Assembly (NCBI GenBank): GCA_016802295.1
Contig: JAESIW010000207.1
Location: forward strand, 1,812,032-1,876,031
DNA: 64,000 nucleotides
Reading direction: 5' to 3'
From: Brachionus rotundiformis
Lineage: Eukaryota; Rotifera; Eurotatoria; Ploima; Brachionidae
Part shown: positions 12,331-23,913 of the stretch, in pieces
Numbering within the stretch: the first letter of the stretch is position 1
Layout: every line of letters begins with the position of its first letter
Translations under genes and position numbers: made by a program
The notes under the pieces: generated by a model
Told to the model about the DNA's origin: nothing
The model's input: the letters and a program-made list of their open reading frames with translations, nothing else
Databases searched by the model: none

Positions 12331-12963
12331 AAATAAATCACTTCTAAAAATTTAATATGGTTGTACTGGACGAAAAATGTTAAAAGATATGTATACGAGA
12401 ATAAGTGGTGCTTTATTTTATTTTATAAAGAATATTTAAAAAAGACAGCTAAGAATAAAGTGTCTCGTCTTTATATCAATCAAATGAAGGGTTAATTTTT
12501 CTTTTTGACATATTTTCCATAGAATCAAACTTTTTATTTGTCATATTCAAAGCCAAGCCGGCTTTGGTTTACAAGATTTATACAATAAATTAAGTATTGG
12601 CTCTTGGATACCCTGCCAAAAAAAAAGAGAAAATTAAAAAAATCTTCTATAGTTTATAATTTAAGATTCATAAGAGAGTTTATTTATCATAGGATCTAGA
12701 ATTCGGATTGACTTGAACATGTTGAGTTGAGTTTTGACTCTTGCTGATTTCCTGGTAATTTGACCATTATCATCACCCACTCAAGGCTTTTTGTCTTTTA
12801 TCTACATTAGAAAATTTATTCTATATAAAAAAGATGTATGTTGCACTGTGTTGCAGTATACCGTATTTTTAAATATATTTTATTTTAGTAAATTTTAATT
12901 TATCAAAAAAAAGAATTAATTTTTGTTCTTGAAATTCATAATAGCCAATTTTTTTCGCTTATG

Positions 12964-13300
12964 CAGATTGGGTGGTTTTGTGAAGTTGAGTACAAAAGAA
13001 CAGAACAAAGTGTAAAAAAATGAAATAACTTTTTTCCTAAAAGTTTAAAATTAATTCTGTGAATGCAGAATGGTGCAACATTCAAAGTTTCATCAACTGT
13101 AAAAGTCTGCTAATAATGTGCAAAATCTCTGCAATTTAATTTCTGCTGAACTCTGCAAACTGATGCAACTTTGAATGTTGCACCATTCTGCATTTACAGA
13201 ATTAGGTTTAAACCTTTAGAAAAAAAGTTATTCAATTAGTTTACACTTTTTTCTGTTCTTTTTGTCATTTTGTACTGAATTTCACAAAACCAGATTGGGT
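12964..13300. mobile_element. Foldback/MITE element with long inverted arms and 10-bp duplication
   Basis: Two arms of about 125-130 bp (about 12974-13098 and 13161-13290) are inverted copies at about 80-90% identity by eye, around a loop of about 62 bp. The termini read GGTTTTGTGAA and, in reverse complement, GTTTTGTGAAA. The element is flanked by an exact 10-bp direct repeat, CAGATTGGGT (12964-12973 and 13291-13300), which is a good candidate for a target-site duplication. Long terminal inverted repeats with a 9-11 bp duplication are typical of Mutator-like elements. No transposase is encoded, so this is non-autonomous. A degenerate relative lies at 40540-40995. Confidence 0.75.
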
Positions 13301-13762
13301 CCCAAATTGAGTCACTTTTTTTCAAGAAATTCTCTGCTGACCAAACTTTCTTGACTTTTGACCAAATGCGTCCAGAAATTATTTAGGCAGCATGTCAAAT
13401 TCAGTCACACTTTGAAAAAATAATTGAAAAAAAAAATATACAAAAAAGTTCAACTTGGTTTATTTTTTTAATTGAAAAGAAAAAAATAAATCTCAAATAT
13501 TTTACATGTTTTTAAATGTATTTCCTCTTTCTAAATGATAAAAATTTGTCGGTAATAAAATAAATTTAAAAAAAAAAAGAATCTTTTCTTTTATTAGTTC
13601 AAGTTTAAAAATATACGAATTATTAAGATTATAAATTCTCCGAGCAAAAAGAAGAGAAAAAAAAGTATAAGAAAAAAGAGCGCATATTGAACAAAATATG
13701 GAAACGTTTTTTTTAAAACTGTTCTGTTCGTCGTTTATTTCATAGCTGGCTAGAACTCCTAT
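13301..13762. other. Intergenic 3' flank of Rab8
   Basis: AT-rich sequence without a gene. It probably contains the Rab8 3' UTR: a TTTATT (minus-strand AATAAA) lies at about 13734, within 30 bases of the stop codon. Confidence 0.4.
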
Positions 13763-14471
13763 TTATAAAATTGTACACTTGGAGAAAAAGCTGGTCTTGA
13801 GCGAGACGCCTGTGTTGGCTTTTATCTTGGTGTTTGAGCCGGTGCCGTTCGGGCCGTTGGTTCCCGGCTTGTTCTGATTCTAAAAGTAGTGGGCAAAATG
13901 TTAGCAAACAAAAAAGTTAAGTTTGTTTTGCACCGCTTACGAGTCTTTTCTCCGTTTTGGCCTTGATGTCCCTGGCGAGAGTTAAGAAGGCATTTTCAAT
14001 GTTGTCGTTTAGCTTGGCACTAGTCTCCATGAACTTCATGCCGTACTCGACGGAGAGCTTTTCGCCCCTCTCCCTGCTCACCTGCCTTCGGTCGTTCATG
14101 TCGCTCTTGTTGCCGATGAGCATGCGCTCGACGTCGGCCGAGGCGTGCTCCTCGATGTTGCGGATCCAGTTTCGAATGGAGTCGAACGACTTCTCGGACG
14201 TGATGTCGTAGACGAGCAGAATGCCCATGGCGCCGCGGTAGTACGCCGTGGTGATGGTCCTGAAGCGCTCCTGGCCCGCCGTGTCCCATATCTGCAGCTT
14301 GATCTTTTTGCCGTCCAGCTCTATGGTCCTTATCTTGAAGTCGATGCCTATGGTGCTGATGAAGGTGGCGTTGTACTGGTCTTCGGCGAAGCGGAACAGC
14401 ACGCATGTCTTGCCCACTCCCGAGTCTCCGATCAGCAACAGCTTGAACAAGTAGTCGTACGCCTTAGCCAT
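13763..14471 (-). CDS. RAB8: Small GTPase Rab8
   Basis: Regulator of vesicle traffic to the plasma membrane and primary cilium. Two exons: 14471-13941 and 13879-13763, with a 61-bp intron in phase 0, giving 215 aa (vertebrate Rab8 is about 207). Nucleotide-binding motifs are intact: GDSGVGKT (15-22), WDTAGQE (62-68) and NKSD (121-124); the switch regions are those of the Rab8/10/13 group. The protein ends CTIL, a CaaX-type single-cysteine prenylation box like the CVLL of Rab8A. Exon 1 is strikingly GC-rich with C/G at third positions, unlike neighbouring genes. This suggests strong codon selection and explains the long antisense frames. A splice-acceptor-like ttttag directly precedes the ATG. 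Confidence 0.96.
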
Positions 14472-17400
14472 CTAAAATTAGAAAAGAATGCTCATTAGAA
14501 TCGGCCGCCTAAAATCCGACTAACTAATCTCGCCTATCTGTGCCTAGTTAGTCGATGCGTTTTCTGCTAGCTGAATTAATTATTTATTAGCTTCAACTTG
14601 CTCATGAACAGTTCAACGATATTATTTCTATGATAACAAAATGAACAGAATTATTTATGCAAATGGAGGGGCTAGGCGCTGCTCATCTTCATAGTTCGAT
14701 CTGCTAATGCTAAAAACTTTGTTTGTTTATGTTAACAATAATTATTTTAGAGCAATGAGAGAGAAACAAAGAGAGAAGAAAAAGGAGAGAAAAAGAGCGA
14801 GAATGAATGCACAAAATCAGGGTCCAATTTGATTTGAACAAGTCTGCTTGTATGCTAAAACTAGTTCATCATGTATTTGCTAAGAATATGATTCATTCAA
14901 CAAAGGGAGAAATATCGCTGTCATTTTGATTTATTAGTCTTGTGACTACAGCGATTACATTCGCTTCTACATCCACTGTTATGGCGGCTAGCGACTCAAA
15001 ATTTGTCTTTGCAATGCTAAAGCTGAATTTTTGTTTCCATATTGAGTTTTTTGCCAAAGAAAAATTTTATTTGTTATTCTTGTCCAATTAAAGCATTATC
15101 TTTTATTTTATAATTAAAATAGGATTGAAGTTAACAGAAAGACAAAAAGGAGCGGAAAACTCATCAATTCGTGGTCCAATAATATTTATCCTCTTATTTT
15201 AGTCCACTTACTAATTAACATAATCTCACAGTTTTGAAATGTCACTTTACGACTCAATATGCACACCTTCTACGGACCTAGCGCGCCTCTAACCCAACAC
15301 CTAGCACCTCAAATTCTACTCTAACATGACACCAGAATATTCTTCTAACTAGTAGAAGTCGAAAACCGAAAATTTGAGGAAAAAATATTTTTTTTTGTTT
15401 TCCGTAAACCCTTGCAAATAAGTGCCCCGAAGTCATGTCCTTATTGAAGAATTCGAGCCCTTAGATGATGGAAATTTTTCTTCAAATTAAATATTTTATA
15501 AAGATCTAAGTATTTTTTACAAGAAAGCAACACAGATAGAACTAGGCCACTTTTGGTTAGCTTGAAAAAAGGGGTCTTAGGGGTGCACCTATTTGAGAAA
15601 TGATAAAATTTATGGTATTGTGAATTTTAAAAATAAACAGAACAAAATTTTTTCCTATTTTGATTGATTAAAATTTACTTAGATAAAATATATCTAAATA
15701 AATACTGCAACATAGTGCAACATACTTTGTTGCGTCTTTTTTACCAAAAATAAAACTCTATTTTCTTTTTTTTGGTAAACAAAATCAATAATCAATTCAA
15801 GTCTTACTAATGCTTTACTTTTTGTTTTTTATCTACATCAGAAAAATTAGTTTTTTTTGATCAAAAATCTTTTTTTATTCCTCTGTTATAATCGATTTAA
15901 TACAAAACTGGCTTCAAAATTGAACCGGTCTCCTACCCCTAATAGCTACCCGGCTGTCTTAGTATAAAAAAAAGTTTCCAAGAAATCAAATACTCTGAAA
16001 GAGGCTCAAGTGAATAGTGGTAGCATTCCACTGGCTAATATAATGCCAGTCATGACGCTTGTAACTGAATTTAATGATCCTATGCTCCACAAGAAGTGAA
16101 TAAGGGAAAAAATAAACATTACCACTTTTTTGTCTTTACTTATATTCAATAGAAATAATTTTTTAATTTTTTATTCATTATATTTTTGAAGGCTAAAAAT
16201 TTATCTATCCATGGGTCTAAAAATATTCGCCAAAGTTTAATGTGTTGTTCTTTGCTAAGATCTTAAGGCCAATTTTCCATCAAAAAAAAAATGCTTGACA
16301 TAATTTGGAACAAATCTGTTTTTATTTTTTGATCTATTCATTTTGTTTGGATAAAGCAAATCACGTGATTTTGTTTCATATAATTTGATTACTTTGGTCT
16401 ATTTTGATTTGATTATCATATAAACTTATCTTTATCTATCTAAAATTTTGTAATGCCGAGAAAATCCAATTCTTATCTGCCTTGTTTAGATTTACCAAAT
16501 AACCTTACAATTTTTAACTATGCTATTTTATATCAAAATACAAGAGTCTTTTGATCAATAAACCAATTAATAAAAAAAAAAAAGAAATTTCAAGTTATAT
16601 CTAAAAGTCCCTTAATTTTTAACATCAATTTTAATCAACTCAAGTTGGTAAAAAACTCAAAGTAAATATTCATAAACTTAATTGGTCCTATCGTAAACTG
16701 TTTATTGGGCTAAAGTTTTTTTAGCCTAATTTTGCCACACTTAAACTATGCCTAGTGCTTGTATGATACTTTATTATGAAGAGCTATCCGAATTAGCTTA
16801 ACAAGTTTAATCTTGGAATTTAATCTTTCCCAAGTTCAAGTTTATAAAAATACTTCCATAAAATACATCTTTAGCTTAACTCTTGACACCGCTTGAGATA
16901 TCCTGGTATTTTTTTTTGAATAAAATACAAACTTGGTAATTAAATTTAAAGTCCCACTTAACAAATTACTTTTTAAATATTTTAAAAATAGAATAATTTA
17001 GTCACATACTTTATTACGCATTTTTCTAATTAAAGAAAATAACTTTTCCAATACAAAATGGAATAATTTGAATATAAACTAACTTGGTTTAAATTTTATT
17101 ATCCTATTAATCTAATCAATGACCTAAGAAATTTTATTATCCAGGGCTATTTGGAATAAATAAACTCAAAAAAGAAAAATAGGCTGCGTTAAATTTATTC
17201 TAATTAATTTTTTTTCATACTTAATTTAAGTGATTCGATCTTAATTTAATTAATTAAATTTATTACCTAATATTTGATGCCTTAGAAAGGTTATACTGCA
17301 ATAAAGCTACAAGTCAGCTAATATTACTTTGAATATTTTTTCTCATTCTCAAGACTTAAAAATCTCATAATTTCTAAATAATTTTTTTTATACATTTTGC

Positions 17401-19296
17401 TAAGTAAGCTAAATCACCCGAGATATTATTATAAAATTATAATCTCACAGAATATAAAGCTGGCTAATATTAAAACCCAGGTTCGTATTGAAAAGAAAAA
17501 TAAGTTTTTAATAAAACATAGATAAAATGATAAAATATACTAACACTTGAAGGATATCTTTTTATTTCTATCTATTACAGTCATTGTTTCTATTAGTTAT
17601 AAAAAATTAAATTAAAAAATTTTTAAAATTTGTTTTCGACAAAAAGTTCCTCTTTTTTATTGAATAAAAGAAAAATAAATAAAAAACTGTCATTTGAATG
17701 AAATGATAACTAAAAAAATAATAAATTCTAAAGCTAATCTTAAAAATAGCTAAAAAAATAATTGCGGATAGATGAAACAAAAAACAGCAAGATTTTATCT
17801 TTAAATAAACATTCATTCAAAAATACAAACAATCAGGAAAAGATGGGAAAGCTAAGATTAAAGGTTAACATTTCAAAAATTGATAATCAAAATTCATTTA
17901 ATAAAGATCATTTATTTGAGTTAATTTAAATCAAATTCTGAAAGACTAAACCATCGCTAATGGCTTACAAAGGGCTTAAATTTACTTCTTGAAAAATGAG
18001 CTTTTTATGTGATGCACACAACTAATGAATATTTAACAAGGGTCTGATAATTTCCCTAAATATTTAATTAAATCCGCTTATCACTAAAAAATAGAGAAAA
18101 TACTTTATTTTCTATTTTTACTATTCAGAGATTTTACCTTCAACAAAAAACATCGAGTAGCTTTTTATCTGTAATTTTTTAATCAGCATGAGTAATTGAC
18201 TATGGTAAATTATGCTTGTTATATAACAAGCGACTAATAAACTATCTGTACCTCTGATAAAAAAATTGTCTTGGCAATTCACTTAAAAAAAGAAAACAAC
18301 ACTTGAAATTAATTATAAAAATAATTTTATTAAAAGCACTGTTTTTGATTGATTTTAATTTTTTAGAATAACCTTTGGAGCAAAATTTTTCAAACACTTT
18401 TTTTTTCATAATTTACTGGCAAACATTTGAATGATTTTAAAATTAATAATTTTTTTTAGTTGTAGATTTGACAATTTTTTTCCATATCCATTGAGATATG
18501 TAAATATTTTGCGAATTATCGATTTTGGATCAAATCGAGCCATATTAGTTTAATAGTGGAAACACAATTTAGAATTGATTTATCAGCGGGCTTTTTCAGA
18601 GGCTCAAGTTAAGAGCTTTTCTAAGAGATGCAATTAATTCCAAAAATTCATATCATATTTTATCTTAATAAGATCAAATTTAAATCAGATAAAGAATCGA
18701 TTTGATTATTTTTTCCTTTAAAATAAGACAACTCAATAAAGTTTATTTTGAAATTTTTTTTAATTTTTTCAAAAAATTGAGTCACCTCGACAGATAATCA
18801 TGAATATTTAAATTATAATATAATAAAAATACATATAAATTATTTCAACATTGAATGTTTAACTTATTTTTTTAATTTAATAAAATCAGAAAATAAAATC
18901 AAGAAGTATGAATAATGTTTGGTAAAGGTTTAACATGGTCTGCTTAACATAAAAATACATACCGACATTACATTTTTAATTCAAAAAGTGATTTGCAACC
19001 TTTATCTAATAATAAAGATTTTTTATCATTTAAACACAAACGAAAGTAGCCTTTTGATATTTGATATAAAGAAAATAAAAAATAAATTCAGTTCTAGCTG
19101 GTCCAAAGCCCATAAAAACAAGAGTGACATTAAAATAATTATATAAAATAAACTATTATGCTTCACTTAGCTCATTTTTTATTAATATTTATTTGAAGAA
19201 TTATTTTATTTTTGTTTTTGTTTTAATATATGAAAAAATTTTAAAAATTTATCAAAAACTTAGTAATTTAAAATTTCATTTAAAACATTCTGTGTG
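14472..19296. other. Long intergenic region
   Basis: About 4.8 kb with no convincing gene. A perfect 10-bp inverted repeat (14517-14526 with 14545-14554) sits just upstream of Rab8. A segment near 15655-15735 is an inverted copy of about 12835-12910 (shared ATGTTGCACTGTGTTGCAG-like core), marking another dispersed repeat. A slightly GC-richer patch at about 15880-16090 may be old repeat DNA. The rest is AT-rich and featureless to me. Confidence 0.5.
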
Positions 19297-19797
19297 TCAA
19301 TCAATTAACTCGTCTAGCCAGTCATCTATATTTTGTTCAGTGTTCTTAAATGGTTCAGAGGCGATTTCTCCTTCGATAACATTTGCTTCCACAGTTTGGT
19401 CATCTAATTGTCTTTGTTGATTTTGAGTAAAAATTTCATTGCCTCTATTCGCTTTTGAATCGAATAATTGGATTAAATTTTCATCAAAATAATTATTTAT
19501 AACAAAATCTTGGTCATTTAGAAAATTATTATAAAATGGTTTACACTTGAGAGAAAGAGCCAATTTATTTGTGTCCAAGATAAACAGATCATGGCTTGCT
19601 TTTATCTCGGCGACGTTTTTAACCAATGTTTTTGATATATCAAACGACTGGGTCAAAAGACTTTTAAAATCTGTCGTATCGCTCAATGGCTCCAGGTCAT
19701 CTATATTTAAATCAAAATAATTATCACTATTTAAGCTTTTGGCCTGTGGACCAATATCTTTCTTCACTTTTTTTTCAGCAAGTTTAGACTTTTTCAT
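19297..19797 (-). CDS. Uncharacterised 166-aa acidic protein
   Basis: Single exon; I use the first ATG (MKKSKLAEKK). Not recognised. It has a Lys-rich N-terminus, then an Asp/Glu-rich body (an LNIDDLEPLSD motif near residue 35), a predicted helical middle, and the C-terminus DDWLDELID. A short acidic-Trp tail of this kind is seen in several unrelated adaptor and regulatory proteins, so it is not diagnostic. No signal peptide or membrane helix is seen. It is the 3'-most member of a head-to-tail minus-strand run; the stop of the upstream CAP-like gene is only 126 bp from this start. Coding potential rests on the open frame length and non-random composition. Confidence 0.65.
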   Translation of the reverse strand: MKKSKLAEKKVKKDIGPQAKSLNSDNYFDLNIDDLEPLSDTTDFKSLLTQSFDISKTLVKNVAEIKASHDLFILDTNKLALSLKCKPFYNNFLNDQDFVINNYFDENLIQLFDSKANRGNEIFTQNQQRQLDDQTVEANVIEGEIASEPFKNTEQNIDDWLDELID

Positions 19798-19923
19798 TTT
19801 TATTTCCAAGAATAATTAATTCAAAAATTCTAAAAATACATTCTCAAATGTTATAATTTTTATAAAAATAAAAATTTATTCAAAAATTAATTTACAAAAT
19901 TGAATAATTTAATAAACAAATAA

Positions 19924-20704
19924 TTAATTTGATTTTAAAGCTTTAGAGCTTTTAATTTTTACAAATAATTTTTTAAATTTTGATTTAGCTTCATTATTAG
20001 TCTTTATTTCAATGGGTGCCAAAATATCCTCCTCTATTAGGGTCACATTGGTTGAGTTTTTGTCGGTCGTGTTCACTGATCGCTCAATTGGGCTAGCTGA
20101 TCCCAAACCAGGACTACTTGGTGGACTGGAACCCATTCCGGGATCCGCATTAGAGCCCCTCAAACTAAACAATTTGACCAAGTACCCATTGCCTTCACTG
20201 TCGAACCATGATCCATAGCCATATTCATAAAAGTCATAGATTCTTATATGTTTAGGTGTACAGTCATACAAAATGTCATAGGTGAACGGATAGGTATTTG
20301 GTTGAAAATTATTAAAGCAAATTTTTGACCCAAAATATTCTTTTTTTTTAAATATTTAATAAAAAAATTTAATAAAAATTTATTGAAGATTATCTACTTT
20401 TAGCTGATTTTAGATAGCCTTGTATTTTGTACGCATATCCAACGTATCTGTTACAGGTCCTGAAGTAGGGTGTAATAAGGGTCCGTCGCAGTGCCAGTTG
20501 ATATGCTGCGTAATTAGCTGCATCCATTAATGGTAAACTGTACTCAATCTTTGGATAGCCGTGTCTTGCTCGGTCCAAATTGATTTTTATCAATTGGTTT
20601 AGCTCAAATTCGTCCAGACCTTTTCTTGTTGGCTTAATATAATTTCTAGAACAGGCTCCATAGCTGATCGTAATGCACACAATTAAAAATTCTATCAAAA
20701 TCAT
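19924..20704 (-). CDS. Secreted CAP-superfamily-like protein
   Basis: Two exons, 20704-20398 and 20339-19924, joined in phase 1, giving 240 aa. A hydrophobic N-terminal signal peptide (about 1-18) is clear. The segment ELNQLIKINLDRARHGYP and the following amphipathic helix resemble the first helix of CAP/SCP domains (a LINxxRAxHG-like pattern). GYGSWFDSEGNGYLVKLFS near residues 155-175 resembles the closing GVG-Y-VQ-F strand. Four cysteines in the mature part could form disulfides. After the domain a Ser/Pro/Gly-rich stretch leads to a basic tail (FKKLFVKIKSS) that is unusual for the family. The family call is inferred from two motifs; the gene structure is more certain than the function. Confidence 0.6.
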
Positions 20705-20905
20705 GGTTTCTTTGGCAAAAAATGAGCTCTATTTTAAATTAATAAACAAAAAGTTTTTATATTGTTAAATTTAAGGAAAGTCGTTTTCAAACAATTAGCT
20801 TGGGATGGAAAAAAAATAAAGCTTAACTCCCACATTTAATTTAAAACAAAATTTAAAAATCATTTATTGTAAATTAAAAATTATATAAAAAATATGTATC
20901 AAAAT

Positions 20906-21563
20906 TTATCTAGCTTTGACCAAAGTGACCACTTCACCACAATTATCAATGCGTACCATTTGAGAAACTTGACCATCATCTGTGCCACACTGTTCAATTA
21001 GGGATAAAATTTCCATTCCTTGTAGAACTCTACCAAATACAACATGCTTATTGTCCAAATGAGGGGTCGGTACAGTTGTTAAAAAAAATTGACTGCCGTT
21101 TGTATTTTTGCCAGAGTTGGCCATAGATAAAAGACCCGGTCGGTCATGTTTAAATTCAAAAGATTCATCTTCAAAATGATCGCCGTAAATACTCGAGCCG
21201 CCAGTTCCATCTGACTTTTCGAAATCTCCACCTTGGCACATAAAACCTGGTATGATACGGTGAAAGTAAGAGTATCTGTATCCAAAGCCGTACAAGTGTG
21301 TGCATAAGGCGCGGAAATTTTCCACAGTTTTTGGAACCACACTTTTATACAGTTCGAACACTATGCGACCCACTGGCTGTTCCTCTATTGATATGTCAAA
21401 AAAAACTCTCGGATGATCTGGTCTGCTAGAAGGTACCACAATTCGAGAGCTTAAAATGACAGCTTAATTTTCATAATTATCTCATTTAAAAATATTACTC
21501 TATTTGTGGATCTTGGTTTGGATTTTGTTGGTCTCCTGATCGAGCTCTGGCCAAATTACTCAT
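20906..21563 (-). CDS. Cyclophilin-type peptidyl-prolyl isomerase
   Basis: Cis-trans prolyl isomerase. Two exons, 21563-21499 and 21425-20906, giving 194 aa. An alternative acceptor 24 bp upstream is phase-compatible and would add eight residues. The cyclophilin core is complete: FHRIIPGFMCQGGDF (with the catalytic Arg), NTNGSQFFLTT, and HLDNKHVVFG. The usual CsA-contacting Trp is replaced by His in the TPHLD motif, as in cyclophilin-40. The core is most like Cyp40 (PPID), but the protein stops right after the domain and lacks TPR repeats. The N-terminal 20 residues are polar and unlikely to be a targeting signal, so it is probably cytosolic or nuclear. Confidence 0.9.
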
Positions 21564-21674
21564 TTTTGGAAATTAATTTTGAAATTTTAAACTAATTTGA
21601 AAAAAATCTATATTAAAAAAATTTTATTGTTTATTAATTAATGTTTTTACATAAAATAAAAAAGAAGAGATAAA

Positions 21675-22256
21675 TCAATTAAATCTGTTTAGAATTCTGG
21701 GCTGTGGCGCAAAAGATGGAATTTTTTGACTCGGAGCTGCTTCCGAGTAGAATTTTTTCAACTCAACTAAATCTTTAATTAAATTTTGAACCTTATTTTG
21801 AATAGAGGAAATATTTTGGAAGTTAATTTTATCTTTTCCCTGATTTTCAAAGAGAAGTATTTTTTCAAGTTTAGGCCAGTAATGGTTTGGGTCCTGAAGT
21901 AATTGGGTATGAAGTTGTTTAAGACGATTTCTTATGTGTCCATTCTTCATTAACACATTGAACTGGCTCGATAGCTCCGAATCGCTCAAATTTACCGAAT
22001 CGGACACCAATTTGAGCAGCTTATGGTACAATTGAGCGTTCGGAGAACTCGGGCCAGTTTGTGTCTCTGAAACTGGCTTAACTGTCAGTGGCACATTTAC
22101 TGGTACAGTATTTTCTTTAGGTACTATCTTTGGAACTGGGTTAACAGTCGCCTTTGGTTGATCTGACTGAACTTTCTGGCCAACGCCGTAGGAAAAACTT
22201 TGCGGTGTCTTAAACGGCGCTACTCTATTCCTCACTTGATTTACTACAGGCTTCAT
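21675..22256 (-). CDS. Small Pro-rich protein with C-terminal helical domain
   Basis: Single exon, 193 aa from the ATG at 22256. The frame is open further upstream, but that part looks like low-complexity AT sequence, and an acceptor-like tttaatttaag ends five bases before the start. The N-terminal half is Pro/Val-rich (PVPKIVPKE, VPVNVPLTV). The C-terminal half is helical, with a pattern like LSSQFNVLMKNGHIRNRLKQ followed by a second long helix. This layout resembles the SRA1/Sec31 C-terminal domain proteins (Pro-rich linker, then five-helix bundle), but the match is weak and from memory. The start lies 111 bp from the stop of its upstream-coordinate neighbour's coding region boundary at 22509 plus UTR, within a tight minus-strand run. 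Confidence 0.7.
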   Translation of the reverse strand: MKPVVNQVRNRVAPFKTPQSFSYGVGQKVQSDQPKATVNPVPKIVPKENTVPVNVPLTVKPVSETQTGPSSPNAQLYHKLLKLVSDSVNLSDSELSSQFNVLMKNGHIRNRLKQLHTQLLQDPNHYWPKLEKILLFENQGKDKINFQNISSIQNKVQNLIKDLVELKKFYSEAAPSQKIPSFAPQPRILNRFN

Positions 22257-22508
22257 AGAACTTAAATTAAAAAAAATTTTTCTTTCATCAAACAAAAATA
22301 AACTTTTGAAATAAATTTTATAAAGATAAATATTGGTCACACTCGGTTGGTTTCAAATGACATTTTTTTTTTAATTAACAACAACAACAACAAAAAGACA
22401 ATTTTTTTTTTCATGTTGATAATATAAAAATAAAAAATTAGGCTATACATAGAGTGGCTATTAACTTGGGGACACATTTATTTCAAAAGTTTAATTATCC
22501 AATTTAAA

Positions 22509-23913
22509 TTACATTTTATTTTCACTATTAATCAAATTTTGACTCAATTGATTATTTTTAGCAGCAGGCATATTTTTAAATTGATGATTCTAAAATAGAA
22601 AAAAGATAAAAAAATTTAATTTTTTTCTTAAATTTTGAAAATAAACTTTAATAAAGTTAGAGTAATCTGTGACAGTGAACAATTGTTCATCAGTTTGAAT
22701 AAATTGATCCAGAGAATATTCGTCATAAGTGCTTTGGTCTAAATTAGATCCAGAATAGATAATGGGTCTGAGAATGGTGTTTTGCTGTTGCTTTAGATTT
22801 TTTTCCAAAGTATTCTGCGCATTCTGCAGCCGAGCTATTTCTGCTTTGAGCAAATCCATCTGACTTCTGAGCTCGGTAACTAGTTTTGACTCTGCTTCGG
22901 CACAAGAAGCCTCTGATGTTTGAACAGCCTCTGTTTTAGCACTTGTTTTTCTCTCAGGTGATGGATCTTTTTTGAAACTTACCGATTTGGAATCGATAGA
23001 CTGTGACTTAAAAAAAACTTGGTTTAAAAAAAGTTAAAAAAGGAGCTGTCTCAAACCCTCGGGTGAGGAAAAAATTTTTGGGCAACTTGTGGCAAAGGGT
23101 TGGTTTCTTCGCTGGCAAAAAGTCAAATTAAAAAAAAATAAAAAAAAGCTAGTTTTCAATTAATTACATTTTTCTGGAGCGACGAGACCGATTAAACTCG
23201 TCCAGTCGCTCTCTTTCCATTTGATAAGCCCAATCAAATTTTCCAGATCTGTGCCATTGTCGCCTTTCATAACCAGAGTCGTATTGATACCCGGATTTGT
23301 TGTAAAACTCAACCATCTCCATTAGACTTTAAAAAAAAATTATTCTACCAACAAAGCCCCAAATCTAGCGGTACATACTCTCTATTTTTGTAATAGTTGT
23401 TATTTCGCCTATAACCCATGCGTAGCATTTCTTGTTCATTAAAAACTTTATAAAAATAAAAAATGAAATTTATTTTGGATAATAGAGTATTTCTATTTTA
23501 GACAAAATTTAATTTAAAATTAATTTTTAGTTAAATTAATTGATGGAAATTAGAGTAATAGAAAATTTTATTTATTTACCTAAATTTTGGTTTAAAGGAC
23601 AATTAAATTTTTTTTTCATTGAATTGGTAGTATACTCATTTTGAGAATCAGTGGCGAATGCTTTGTCGACCGACTTGGCTCTCACTTTCATACTAAACTC
23701 ATTTTCGTATATTCTTTTAAAATCGCCTGACTGGTCACTTTTTTGCGACAAGTCCTGGTTGGTCATGTCACCATTAGACTTGCATCTGAAAACCTGATTT
23801 ATATTTGGTGACTGTTCATTAAGCTCTGCACTGCTTCGAAATTGGTTAATGTTGAACTTTTTAGTTGGTACATACTTTACACTGTTGCTTCTATTCTCAT
23901 TTATAAAAGCCAT
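22509..23913 (-). CDS. Uncharacterised coiled-coil protein, six exons
   Basis: Exons rebuilt by phase: 23913-23580, 23445-23379, 23326-23168, 23111-23057, 23006-22647, 22589-22509, giving 351 aa. No named family is recognised. The first exon is Ser/Asn/Gln-rich. Exon 3 encodes a Tyr/Arg-rich segment (YNKSGYQYDSGYERRQW, then a charged helix ending RSRRSRK). Exon 5 carries a clear coiled coil (LRSQMDLLKAEIARLQNAQ and on) followed by an acidic stretch. A splice-acceptor-like tttttatag lies 25 bases 5' of the ATG. The very small exons (55-67 bp) agree in frame with their neighbours, which supports the model. The donor of exon 4 (gtttga) is the weakest site. Function unknown; a cytoskeletal or scaffolding role would be a guess. 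Confidence 0.7.

Noticed and set aside
13957..14498. Antisense and alternative frames over Rab8 exon 1.
   Set aside because: Shadows of a GC-rich conserved coding exon.
15990..16085. Weak tRNA/SINE-like pattern (AGTGGTAGC...).
   Set aside because: No convincing B box or cloverleaf, and no second copy noticed in the window.
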